This document shows, piece after piece, positions 7,283 to 15,980 of a DNA stretch of 64,000 nucleotides; position 1 is the first letter of the stretch; each line of letters begins with the position of its first letter. Source of the DNA: JACRLW01 sp046349595 (lineage in GTDB: Bacteria; Planctomycetota; UBA1135; UBA2386); contig JAXMCA010000001.1 of assembly GCA_046349595.1 (NCBI GenBank), forward strand, positions 2,108,001 to 2,172,000, in the 5' to 3' direction. The notes beneath the pieces were generated by a model. It worked only from the letters and a program-made list of their open reading frames with translations. It was not told where the DNA came from and made no database searches. Made by a program: the position numbers and the translations under genes.

Positions 7283-10200
7283 GCGGCGGGCGCATCCACC
7301 GGTATGGCCGGCACGAGTCGTGCCCGGTCTGCGCAGCTGCGGGGGCGGGGATCGCAGCGCGCAGTCGATGCGCGTACCTCGAAGACGAGAGCGGAAACGC
7401 CCTCTACCTCTGCGCCACCGCGACCGCGGACGTGCCGGGCTTCAAACTGCTCGGCGAGGACGCCGACCAGTTCCTGGGTGCGCGACGCTTCCGGGCCTCC
7501 GATGCGAGCGCACCCCACTTTCGGCCGAAGTCTCGAAAGACATCTGAGCTCGACGCGGAGCAGGCGCAGCCGATCTACGAGACACTCGTCGAACTCCTGC
7601 GCATCCATGCACGTGCCGATTTGCCGCTGGCGCGCGCCGAGGTGGCGCGGCGCAGCCTCACCTGGTCCGACCACTTCCTCGCCCGCCCCTCGGCCAGCGA
7701 GGAGCTGACCATCCTTCGCGACCTCCACGCACGACATCCCACTCTCGACAGGCTGGATCTGCGCGGCCTGCTGCGAAGGAAGGGTTACCTCCGGTTCCCG
7801 AGACCTGCGTCGACTGCTGGCGAGTTGTGGATCGTGCTTCGGGACGCCAACCAACGACCGGTCGGCATCCTTCGCCGCCTGCTCGGCGGGATCACCGATG
7901 GCGGTGGCAAGTACCGACTCCTTGGCCCGGCGCGAGCCGCCTTCGTCAGCGAATCGGGAGAGGCTGGCTCGTTCCTGATCGCAGAGGGTCCGATCAAGGC
8001 CATGCTCGCGGCGCAGCACCTGACGATGCCGGCCGCTGCCGTACCCAGCGTCGCGATCGGGCAGGCGGTTCGGAACGACCTGCACGCCTATCTCGATCGT
8101 GCTCGCCCACGTCGCGTGCTTCTCGCCCCTGATGCCGGCGACCTGCGCAATGGTCACCCCGATGTCGAGAGGGCAGTTCGGTCGTTCTGGAAGCGCCTGG
8201 CGCGCATCGCGACCTCGTACGGAGGCGAGGTGCGCTGGGGCTGGTGGGAACGCGAGAAGGGCATCGACGACGCCATGGCCGCTCGGGTGGCGATCGAGTG
8301 GCTGGGCTGGGACGAGTTCAGAGCGCGCTGGGCATCGCCACTCTCGGACGACGAATTGGAGGAGGACTCGGAAGGCAAGGCCGGGGACAGACCGTTGGTC
8401 GACGAGCCGAGTGTCCAGGCCGATCCGCAGGTCATGCGAGAGGTCCTGCCGCTTGAGGACGCGCGGGCGCGGGCTCGCGAACTGCTCAACCATTCGTCGC
8501 GACAACCCCACTCCCTCGATCTGTCGGGCGTCGCCGGATTCGGCAAGTCGCGAGCCGCCGTCGATGGCGAGATCGATCGCCTCACGGCCGGACACGGCAA
8601 GGATCGAGGACACCCGCTCTCCGTCTTCGCCATTGCGGGCGGACGCGATCTCGCCGTGGAGCGGTCCGCGACCATCAAGACTGGTGTCAGCAAGCTGGGG
8701 ATGAGCGACGAGATCTCGGTCCGACTCGGTCTCGGGCGCCAGCCGCTGCAAGTCGGCGACGGCGTGCGAGAGCAGCACCGAGAGGACCCTTCAGGCTTGT
8801 TCGCGGAGATCAACGATCGAACCGCGCCCCACGGCTTTGTGTGCCCGATGCTGCAGGAGTCGTCGCAGCGCAGCCGCGCCGGATTCCACGGCTGCGCAGG
8901 CTGCCCCTTCGAACCCGGTGGCTCAGCTCCTTCGCTCTGCGAGTCCACCGAGGGCGCATTCCTCCACGACTGGGCGGAGGTACGCAAGACGACCACCCAG
9001 GGCCCGACGTTCCTCGTGATGACGCAGAGCGCCGCGGCGGCGAGCTTCCACTCGCGTGTGGGTCGCCACGGTCGCGAGGTTCGCTGGACGCTGGATGACA
9101 CCGACGATGTGCACGCCGGAACGCTGAAGGACTTCGTCCTCGCCAAGGAGACACTCGTCGCCGCGGCGGCCACTGCGGAGATCGGTCGCCAATCCCTGCT
9201 GAGACAGGCCTCCAGCGCGGGGAGGTCACCGCTGCAGTCGTGGATCGAGAAGCTCGCAGGCAAGTGCGACAGTTTCGGAGTCCTCGAAACGAAGGCCGAC
9301 CCCGCCCTCGTCGCGTGGTTCCTCTCCGAGGTGCTTCCCGCCATCGCGCCGAGCCTCGGACCGTCCGGAGAGACGATTGTGCCCGCACCGGAACGACTCG
9401 GCGAAGCGCTTCAGCGGCTCGCGCAGGACTACCCGCTGCGCAACTACGTGACGGCCCACTCCTTCGGTGCCAGGCAGGCCTGGACCGAGTACCGCAACCG
9501 CTTGAACTCCCCGGAGTGGCGCGGCCTCGGCGTTGGTGCGCTGGTCTGGCGCATGCTGCGCGAGACGATCGAGCATGGCACGCTACCAACCGTGTTCGAG
9601 GCCGGCGACGGTGCGGTCAGGGTCGCCGCCGTGGATCAGGACTTGGTCGCCGCGACCCGCGCGGGGCGTGTCACTCGCCTCGGCACAGCACCCCTGCCGG
9701 CCTTCGTCCGGAAGGAGCTCCACTTCACCGCTGTCCACGAGATCGTCGTGCCGGTGCGCGCGTCGGTTCTTGCCGTGAAGCACCCGCACCGCGCGAGTTG
9801 GGGACGTCGCGAACCCAAGTCGAAGCCGCCGTCACAGGCCGACCTGCTCGCCGCCGCCATCGCCGACGACTTGCAGGCGGCACATCCTGATCGGTTCCTG
9901 CTCGTGGGCGGAATCCGCGACGCGGCGCATGCGGCGGGTCGCTACCCGGTCGCGGTCGCGGGTCGCGACGACCGCGCCACCAACCAGTGGTGCGACTCCC
10001 TGGATGCGCTGTTGATCCGCCGTCTGGCAGCGCCAGCCTTGTCGATCCACCGCGACGTGTCGGCACTCCTCGCAGGACTGGGTCGACCTCGCCCGGGACT
10101 CGACGCCGATGGCCGCGTGCCGATGGGACAGGCGCCCTCCGGTGCCGTGCTGCCCCTCGACCCGAACGTGCGGGAGGCCTGGCTCGCACGCCGCGCCTCG

Positions 10201-11319
10201 GCGGCTCGCAACGGCATCGGCCGGGCGAGGGCTGTTAAGCGAGACGCCGCGCTGCACCTCGTCGCGCTGGATCGCGACCTTGAGCGATGGGCTGAGCTGA
10301 TCCTGCCCGGCTACCGGGTCGAGGTCTGCAGCGTCGATGGCCTCGCGGCGGCGCTGGGCATCGCCACGCCGCGTACCGACGCCGAGCGAGGCCGGGAACG
10401 GGCATCCCACGATCCACGCCCGGAGCGCACCGCCGAGCGGAGAGACCGGGTTGCCACCGCCGTCGCCGCGGGTGCCAGAACTCTCCGCGACCTCGCCGAG
10501 GCAACCGGGCTTCCGCGTGAGACAGTTCGGAAGCTCCGCGAGCGCGAAAGACCCGGAGTAGTCTCAGAAGGTATCTCTATGAGGGAACTGCGGGTCATTC
10601 GCGCTCGCGGCCTCGCGGAACTGTCTCACGAGCACGTCGTGGACCTCGCCTCCGCCTGCAACGTGCACGTCACCACGGTGAGGCAGTGGCGGAGGATGGC
10701 ACGCCGGCTGGTCGCGGGTGAGATGCTCGGACCGAGGGCCATGGCTGCGTTGCGCTCGGCGATGTGCGTGCTCGCCGACATGCCCTTCGCGCCGCCTGAC
10801 GATGCGCCCACAGGGCCAGCGGACGGCCCAGCGCAGCCCTCGGAGCCGACGCAGGCCCCCACAGAGTCGATGCAGCTCGAAGTCCTCCTGGACGCCCTTG
10901 GCCCTCGCGCCGATCCACAGTGTCAGCCGTCGGCGGCCGCCGTCGTCGACCGCCTGCCTCTCGGGTCGCCCGACTGGTCGGTGTCGCGCCCGACGGCGCG
11001 GCGGAGCGTCTCACGCCTGCTGCCAGGCCTCACGTCGGACCGAGCCCGGCGGGCGAAGGCTCCCACCGCGCGCTCGCGCCGCAGCGCCGACGTGGCCTGG
11101 GCCATGCTCGAGCTTCGGCCCCAGGCCGAGTTCGCCGACATCGACGCTGAGGCCGCGCTCCGAATGATCCGCGAGATCGTCGACGGCGAGCAGTTCGGGG
11201 AGGCGGACTTCCGTCGCGCGCTGACGATCGCGGCGGGGGCGAGTGCGAGGGGGTCGCCTGGGGTGGTGATGGAGGCGTTCCGGGAGACGGTGGCAGCGGG
11301 CACCGACGGCGCGGTGTAG
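7279..11319 (+). CDS. Primase/helicase-like multidomain protein (1346 aa), module A
   Basis: Visible parts, in order: a zinc-ribbon-like Cys4 at residues 15, 18, 31 and 45 (CPVC...C...C); a TOPRIM-like DUF3854 region at about 225-335 with Glu236 (LIAEGPIKAM), Asp285/Asp288 (LLAPDAGD) and GIDD at 328-331; a P-loop GVAGFGKS at 417-424; a Cys cluster C522-x16-C539-x2-C542-x11-C554, recalling XPD/DinG iron-sulfur or zinc sites; and two helix-turn-helix segments at about 1056-1080 and 1115-1145. This layout suits a replication protein (primase plus ATPase) of an integrating element. The embedded 115-nt inverted repeat (10516-10630) encodes residues 1080-1118. The start ATG 7279 overlaps the micro-ORF. 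The module B homologue is 1343 aa. Function is inferred from motifs only. Confidence 0.7.
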   Translation: MSGGRIHRYGRHESCPVCAAAGAGIAARSRCAYLEDESGNALYLCATATADVPGFKLLGEDADQFLGARRFRASDASAPHFRPKSRKTSELDAEQAQPIYETLVELLRIHARADLPLARAEVARRSLTWSDHFLARPSASEELTILRDLHARHPTLDRLDLRGLLRRKGYLRFPRPASTAGELWIVLRDANQRPVGILRRLLGGITDGGGKYRLLGPARAAFVSESGEAGSFLIAEGPIKAMLAAQHLTMPAAAVPSVAIGQAVRNDLHAYLDRARPRRVLLAPDAGDLRNGHPDVERAVRSFWKRLARIATSYGGEVRWGWWEREKGIDDAMAARVAIEWLGWDEFRARWASPLSDDELEEDSEGKAGDRPLVDEPSVQADPQVMREVLPLEDARARARELLNHSSRQPHSLDLSGVAGFGKSRAAVDGEIDRLTAGHGKDRGHPLSVFAIAGGRDLAVERSATIKTGVSKLGMSDEISVRLGLGRQPLQVGDGVREQHREDPSGLFAEINDRTAPHGFVCPMLQESSQRSRAGFHGCAGCPFEPGGSAPSLCESTEGAFLHDWAEVRKTTTQGPTFLVMTQSAAAASFHSRVGRHGREVRWTLDDTDDVHAGTLKDFVLAKETLVAAAATAEIGRQSLLRQASSAGRSPLQSWIEKLAGKCDSFGVLETKADPALVAWFLSEVLPAIAPSLGPSGETIVPAPERLGEALQRLAQDYPLRNYVTAHSFGARQAWTEYRNRLNSPEWRGLGVGALVWRMLRETIEHGTLPTVFEAGDGAVRVAAVDQDLVAATRAGRVTRLGTAPLPAFVRKELHFTAVHEIVVPVRASVLAVKHPHRASWGRREPKSKPPSQADLLAAAIADDLQAAHPDRFLLVGGIRDAAHAAGRYPVAVAGRDDRATNQWCDSLDALLIRRLAAPALSIHRDVSALLAGLGRPRPGLDADGRVPMGQAPSGAVLPLDPNVREAWLARRASAARNGIGRARAVKRDAALHLVALDRDLERWAELILPGYRVEVCSVDGLAAALGIATPRTDAERGRERASHDPRPERTAERRDRVATAVAAGARTLRDLAEATGLPRETVRKLRERERPGVVSEGISMRELRVIRARGLAELSHEHVVDLASACNVHVTTVRQWRRMARRLVAGEMLGPRAMAALRSAMCVLADMPFAPPDDAPTGPADGPAQPSEPTQAPTESMQLEVLLDALGPRADPQCQPSAAAVVDRLPLGSPDWSVSRPTARRSVSRLLPGLTSDRARRAKAPTARSRRSADVAWAMLELRPQAEFADIDAEAALRMIREIVDGEQFGEADFRRALTIAAGASARGSPGVVMEAFRETVAAGTDGAV
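10516..10630. repeat. 115-nt inverted repeat inside the module A primase/helicase-like gene
   Basis: Arms 10516-10559 and 10587-10630 are complementary at 36 of 44 positions, with 13 perfect outer pairs (cgtgagacagttc) and a strong inner stem (gcgagcgcgaa paired with ttcgcgctcgc). The 27-nt loop holds agaagg (10566-10571) and an in-frame ATG at 10579. The module B copy keeps pairing through four double changes (see findings). Possible roles are an RNA hairpin, a replication origin or a recombinase site. Confidence 0.85.
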
Positions 11320-11577
11320 GCGCGGCGAAAGCCAGGGAGCGCCGGGGACGGCATCGAGCTCCGAGGCGCGCCTTCCCAGAGCTTGCAGGGGTCGCCCAGG
11401 AGTGCTACGAAGCCGCTCGGCGAGCACCCGCGCCCAATTCCCAACGGCATCGCCCCCCGGTGCCTTCGAGGGAACAAAGGGGATTCAGTTCCTCGGGTCA
11501 GCAAGTCAGGTTCCCGAAGCCAAACCGCGCTTCGAGTTCGCGAGGGGGGCAGCGAACCGGCGCGGAGGTATCGGAAC

Positions 11578-12189
11578 ATGACCAAGAACAAGAAGAAGAA
11601 GCGCGCGATTCGCGAGCGGGCAGAGGAACTCGGTTTGAGCTACTCGACCGCGCGGAGCGGCATGGGGATCGGCGACGGTGCACACGACTCGGGATCGCCG
11701 ATCACGCCAAGCTGTGAAGACCCGGAGCTCCCCGAAGAGGTGATTCCTCCCGGACTCCATCAGGAATTCACCAACGATCACGTTGCCATCCACGTCTGTT
11801 GGGCGGAATGCGAACCTCCCAGTCGGATGGTCGGAACGGTCACTGCCCCCACTTGGGCGGTTGCATACGCGATCGTCGGAGCCAACCCACCGCGAGTGGC
11901 CAGACTTGCAGTCGATAAGCCGGTTGCCATCGTCTTCGCGCGTCACGTCGCGTCGGAGGGGTCTCCCTGGCTATCGGTCGCCCGCGCACGACAGGAGTAC
12001 CCTGCCATCCAGTGGGAGACGATGAGCGCAGTAGGAAACGGTGTCGGACCCGGCCAAGCTCCGAGTCGCTACTGGGTGCAGTGGCTGACTCGACGCGGTA
12101 ACGACGAGATCGTTTGCGAGCCCGGTCGGCGCGGCTGCAATTCACTCGCTGCGTTGTTCGCGACACACTCACGAACAGCGCCCGAATGA
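11578..12189 (+). CDS. Hypothetical protein (203 aa)
   Basis: Starts at ATG 11578 behind gcggagg. The Lys-rich N-terminus leads into RERAEELGLSYSTAR, a short helical motif seen at the N-termini of many small bacterial proteins. The rest is unrecognised (VAIHVCWAECEPPSRMVGTV, then VGANPPRVARLAVDKPVAIV). It follows the 1346-aa gene after 258 nt of sequence in which I see no gene or clear terminator. It converges on the GIY-YIG gene. Confidence 0.55.
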   Translation: MTKNKKKKRAIRERAEELGLSYSTARSGMGIGDGAHDSGSPITPSCEDPELPEEVIPPGLHQEFTNDHVAIHVCWAECEPPSRMVGTVTAPTWAVAYAIVGANPPRVARLAVDKPVAIVFARHVASEGSPWLSVARARQEYPAIQWETMSAVGNGVGPGQAPSRYWVQWLTRRGNDEIVCEPGRRGCNSLAALFATHSRTAPE

Positions 12190-12222
12190 AGCGGAGCAGC
12201 ATACTTCCCAGCGCCCGGACCA

Positions 12223-12840
12223 TCACCGCAACCTGAAGATCCGCCGCGCCTCCACCCTCACTCGGCGTCGGAGCACACAGATCGGGCACTTCCCGAGATA
12301 CCGCTCGCGCGCCGACTTCGCCCTGTTGTGGGACGGCTCGAAACGGTGCATCGCCAAGCACTCAAGACTTGGCAGTGCACGACGACCACGGCACTCGTAC
12401 ACGACAACTCGCGTCACGCCGGCCGCCCAGTGCTTCTCGAAGTGCGCCTTCGGTCGATGCCGGCCCGCGCTCGTCCGGCCGACGTAGCGGCACTTCCGTC
12501 CCGCCCAGAATACGTAGACGCAGTTCCGGGCACCGACGCGCCTCTCGTACCACTCCTCGAATGCGGAGCGCTTCGCCAGCGGTCCGCGGCCTCCGTTCGT
12601 TCGGACATGCCAGCTCACCCGACGCTCGTACAGGTCCCGCATCCCGCGAACGACCAGCGAGCGGAAGTGGCATTCCTCCGCGGCGTCTTCCAGTTTCACG
12701 ATCGCGGCGCGCAGCTTTCGGCCATGGGGCGTCGGCTTGGGGCCACGTCGAGGACGCACGAGGGCAACCAGGTCCGCCGACCAGTGATCGAACAGCCGGC
12801 GAAGAAGGCGCTCAAATCGAACTGCAGCGTGCTTGGCCAT
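12223..12840 (-). CDS. GIY-YIG-like nuclease domain protein (205 aa)
   Basis: The C-terminal half has the GIY-YIG pattern: first strand VYV at 108-110 (NCVYVFW), second strand YVG at 119-121 (CRYVGRT), an Arg-containing helix (GRHRPKAHFEKHW), the catalytic-position Glu160 (SLECLAM) and an Asn at 172 (PSHNRAK). Such domains cut DNA in homing endonucleases, repair enzymes and some restriction enzymes. The N-terminal 100 residues are basic and unrecognised. It lies between two mobile regions and may be a free-standing or defence-related nuclease. The family call rests on motif spacing alone. Confidence 0.6.
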   Translation of the reverse strand: MAKHAAVRFERLLRRLFDHWSADLVALVRPRRGPKPTPHGRKLRAAIVKLEDAAEECHFRSLVVRGMRDLYERRVSWHVRTNGGRGPLAKRSAFEEWYERRVGARNCVYVFWAGRKCRYVGRTSAGRHRPKAHFEKHWAAGVTRVVVYECRGRRALPSLECLAMHRFEPSHNRAKSARERYLGKCPICVLRRRVRVEARRIFRLR

Positions 12841-13022
12841 TCAATGTTCCCTGGAGCGCCCGGCACTCCTGCCACGGCGTTGCGGGATCCTACTGCAACT
12901 CCATCAACCTGGGCACCACGAACTCCGCCGTCCGGTGCTGCCGCACAGCAATGGCGCATCGACGAGTACCTGTTGCTCGATCCCCACCCTCAGCGGTCGC
13001 CGGAATCCGAAGCAATTCAGCT

Positions 13023-13721
13023 TCACGCGCGCAGCACGCGCAGTTCCACCACGGGCCCCACCGTCTCCGACGGGTCTTCCGGTTCCGGGATCGAGCCTCT
13101 GACACTTGCCCGGACCCTTGTTGGCACCCACGGGAACAGCAGGAAAACCCGGTCGAACTGACTGCTGCAGAACTCGACAACCCCATCGCGTTCAAGCCAC
13201 TGTCTCACACCGAGTTCATTCAGTTCGAACTCGACCACAGGAATCGCGAGCCACCGTTCGCGGTACTCGATCGTGGCTGGGCCCGCCGCGTCGCGAGACG
13301 TGAGAGAAAACGACTTCCCGTCCTTCTCCGTGATGATCCGTCGAATCGCTTCGATCAATGTCTCCCGCGTCCAACGGCGATAGAGCTGATGCTGTCCCAG
13401 CGCGACGATCATGTCCCTGCCCTGGCCCGACTTCGCCACCTCCAGCACGTCTCGCTTGCGCTGCTCCTTCACCTCCGCGGACAGGTTCAGACGCAGAACC
13501 TCCTCGTCCATCAGCCTGCACACTTCGACGCCGATGCGTGCCCCGTCGCGAATCTCGATGACGCAGTCAGGCGGATCCTCGCCCAAAGCAATCCCTTGGA
13601 TACCAGAGCAGTCCCGCCAGACCCGCAAGCACGGCTGCTCGGTCACTCGGAGTTCTGCTCGCTTCTGGTTCTCGCGGATCCAGAGGATCCCGTCCCAGGT
13701 GAGATCGGGGTGGATCGCCAT
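13023..13721 (-). CDS. Hypothetical protein with nuclease-like beta core (232 aa)
   Basis: The start is placed at ATG 13721 (MAIHPDLTWDGILWIRE), because the open frame upstream is low-complexity. Residues 43-70 (PDCVIEIRDGARIGVEVCRL) have the D-x(n)-E-V pattern of a PD-(D/E)xK-like fold, but the expected Lys is replaced by Cys, so activity is doubtful. The remainder is helical with a terminal VFLLFPWVP strand. It is on the same strand as the HEPN-like gene upstream, separated by about 680 nt. Family not recognised. Confidence 0.5.
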   Translation of the reverse strand: MAIHPDLTWDGILWIRENQKRAELRVTEQPCLRVWRDCSGIQGIALGEDPPDCVIEIRDGARIGVEVCRLMDEEVLRLNLSAEVKEQRKRDVLEVAKSGQGRDMIVALGQHQLYRRWTRETLIEAIRRIITEKDGKSFSLTSRDAAGPATIEYRERWLAIPVVEFELNELGVRQWLERDGVVEFCSSQFDRVFLLFPWVPTRVRASVRGSIPEPEDPSETVGPVVELRVLRA

Positions 13722-13996
13722 CGGAAGCGGAAGCCACCCCTGGGGTAGAGCCGCCCCTTCCTCTCGAAGAAGCCGAACTGCTTCTGGACTGGATCGCTCA
13801 CGGCGTCGTCGCCCGAGGATACCGCGACACTGCGCGTCGGTCGCGATGCATCTCGACCTTGCAAGGTGGCCAGGGTGCGAACGCCGCGCCACACGCCAAG
13901 CCGGGACGCCGTGAGCACGCACGCGTGGTGCCCCGACACAGCGCCTGAACTCGTAGAGCTCCCCTCTCCATTCCCAAGCTCACCTGGAACGGAACG

Positions 13997-14572
13997 GTGA
14001 CCTCCGTGCAGCCGCGCATCCGACTGCACCGCTCGTTCGACCAGCGGAGCCACAGCTACCTCGGGTACGTACTGCGAGTCGACGGCGCGATCGATGGTGT
14101 CCAGCGGCCGTTCCGCATCGCGATCGGACCCGCGGTGCTCGCCAAGCACATGATTCGCGTCGGTGATGAACTTGCCGGTCAGGCGGAACCGGTCGTCGAC
14201 CCGTCGTCCGAGACTGTGGAGTTATACAGAGTGGCCAAGCTGCCAGAGAATCGATTGAGGAGGCGCAGACCCGCAGCGCGATCCCGGCGACGGTGGGCTT
14301 CCTGGGCCCCGCAGCGCGAAGGATCGCGGAGGCCCGGGAAACTCCCGCCCCATCAAGTTGAACCTGATGCCCCAGCCGGAGGAAGTTCCGCGGCGTGGAG
14401 GTCACTCAGATGGCAGTCAGCCACCCGCAACAGTGCTCGGCAGCCCGCAGAAGCTCTCGCAGCCGAGTCTCGGCAAGCGGAACTCGTCGTCCATCTCGAA
14501 CGATCGTCGGCGACTTGCCGTGAGCAACCTCCCCGCGAGCGGACCATAGATCCGTCACGCCTTCGTGATTGA
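13997..14572 (+). CDS. Small conserved-looking protein, C-terminal half doubtful
   Basis: Residues 1-87 read like a folded domain (RIRLHRSFDQRSHSYLGYVL, then FRIAIGPAVLAKHMIRVGDE and VELYRVAKL). They resemble a small domain I have seen in uncharacterised bacterial proteins, but I cannot name it. Beyond about residue 88 (nucleotide 14257) the frame turns into Arg-rich low complexity and overlaps the 3' end of the HEPN-like gene on the other strand. A frameshift near 14255 would give a shorter product ending at about 14348. Only the first 260 nt are well supported. Confidence 0.4.
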   Translation: MTSVQPRIRLHRSFDQRSHSYLGYVLRVDGAIDGVQRPFRIAIGPAVLAKHMIRVGDELAGQAEPVVDPSSETVELYRVAKLPENRLRRRRPAARSRRRWASWAPQREGSRRPGKLPPHQVEPDAPAGGSSAAWRSLRWQSATRNSARQPAEALAAESRQAELVVHLERSSATCREQPPRERTIDPSRLRD

Positions 14573-15464
14573 TCGGTGACTCCGCCTTGTACGAACGGCC
14601 TGTGAGCTTCAGCAGGTTCTCGTCAATGTGCTGCGGCAACTCGTAGTCCGGAATCACCTTCCCTCTCTTGTACCGCGTTGTCTTCGTTCGCGACCAGACT
14701 CGCTCGAAGGTCGCCTCCTTCACGATCTCGCACGCCAAGGCAGCGTGGAGCACCGCGTGGCCCGCGTCACCCGCCGAGAGGTCGAACTGAGCATCAAGGA
14801 GAAGCGTCCGCCACGGCTCAACCGGTCGATTCGTTGCGAGGGCATCGAGCGCATCCAGCCACAGTTCTTGAGTCAGAGCCTGCTCGGCGCCGGTCACTGT
14901 CCGGCTTCTCGCAGCGCTGTGGACTTCTCCGTTGGGACGACCGACAGAATCGATGTCGAACGTGCATCGCAACAGTCCACACGATGCGGCGGAGGATCGG
15001 TTGATCCACCACTGCCCCGTCGCCAGCCGAATGCGAATCAAGAGCTGTTCCGCCAGCCGCTCGTACGAACCCATCGGATCGCCGCCGCTCATAAGGACGT
15101 CCATGCGAAGACTGTCCATCGGGAAGTACCTCGGTGGCTTCTGCCACGATTCGCCCCATTCCGCGATCAAGCGTGCGTGCCCGTGCTCGTCCAAGCCGAT
15201 GCCTGGGTAGACGGCGAGCCGTTGAACGTTCAGCCGTCGGATCCGTGATCCGGCAGCCTTGATGAACGGCACCGCTTCCATCCGGACGTGCGGCATGTTC
15301 AAGAAGTTGGCCTCGCCGCTTCGGAAAGGCGGATAGATGCGGACATGAACCGAGTCCACGTCGCCCTCCCAGACCTGCGGCGCGGAGTCGACGTCGACAA
15401 ACACCCAGAACGGAAGCGTGAGGACAGCCGCGACGCCCTTGCTCTCAGTCTGCACCCGATTCAT
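14406..15464 (-). CDS. HEPN-like protein, possible RNase of a defence system (352 aa)
   Basis: The start is set at ATG 15464 (MNRVQTESKGVAAVL). The N-terminal two-thirds is beta-rich and unrecognised. The C-terminal third is helical with two HEPN hallmarks: a helix with a polar residue (HAVLHAALACEIVKEATFER, about 236-255) and an R-x4-H motif, Arg310-Gly-Glu-Val-Ala-His315, within LWSARGEVAHG. R-x4-6-H is the catalytic signature of HEPN ribonucleases in toxins and defence proteins (for example ApeA-like architecture with a C-terminal HEPN). Neighbouring nuclease-like genes and the downstream restriction island suit a defence role. The family call is by motif only. Confidence 0.5.
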   Translation of the reverse strand: MNRVQTESKGVAAVLTLPFWVFVDVDSAPQVWEGDVDSVHVRIYPPFRSGEANFLNMPHVRMEAVPFIKAAGSRIRRLNVQRLAVYPGIGLDEHGHARLIAEWGESWQKPPRYFPMDSLRMDVLMSGGDPMGSYERLAEQLLIRIRLATGQWWINRSSAASCGLLRCTFDIDSVGRPNGEVHSAARSRTVTGAEQALTQELWLDALDALATNRPVEPWRTLLLDAQFDLSAGDAGHAVLHAALACEIVKEATFERVWSRTKTTRYKRGKVIPDYELPQHIDENLLKLTGRSYKAESPINHEGVTDLWSARGEVAHGKSPTIVRDGRRVPLAETRLRELLRAAEHCCGWLTAI

Positions 15465-15980
15465 CTCCGCAATCTCACCCCTGGAAGCGAAGGAATGCGA
15501 ATCCCCTGAGGAACTCGCATCTTCGGAACACCAAGTCCTGCCTTCGCCGACTTGACGGAGCCGATCGAGACCCGCCGCCGTCGAGGGAATCGCCATCGCG
15601 CCGCGCGCATCGATGCGGGAGAGAGCTGCTTCCCGCGCTTGATCGGTCCCACTCGCAGGGTCACGAGCCGCGACGGCATAAGCTGGGAGGAGGAAGACTG
15701 GGTCGATGCGGAGGCGGTGCGGCACCGTGGTCCGGATGAGAAGGACGTCAGCGACACGCGTGACTCGTGGTCAACTCTCCACGCCCTCTCTCGCTGTTGA
15801 CCCACGGTGTTGCGCGCGCTTCGATCGGCCTCCGGAATTCGGTAGCGAGAAGAAGGTGCCTGCCCGAGGCTCGTCACCCGCCAGCACTCCAGCCTGGGTT
15901 GTCGAGCGCGACGTAACGGCACAAGACCCTCCTACTTCCCCTACCAAGTCCTGCCTCCCCCGGCCGATCTCTCGCGCGCC
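15465..15980. other. Stretch without a convincing gene
   Basis: Open frames exist here on both strands but none has a recognisable domain, a good ribosome-binding sequence and plausible composition together. It probably holds the promoter of the HEPN-like gene and unassigned sequence. Confidence 0.4.
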
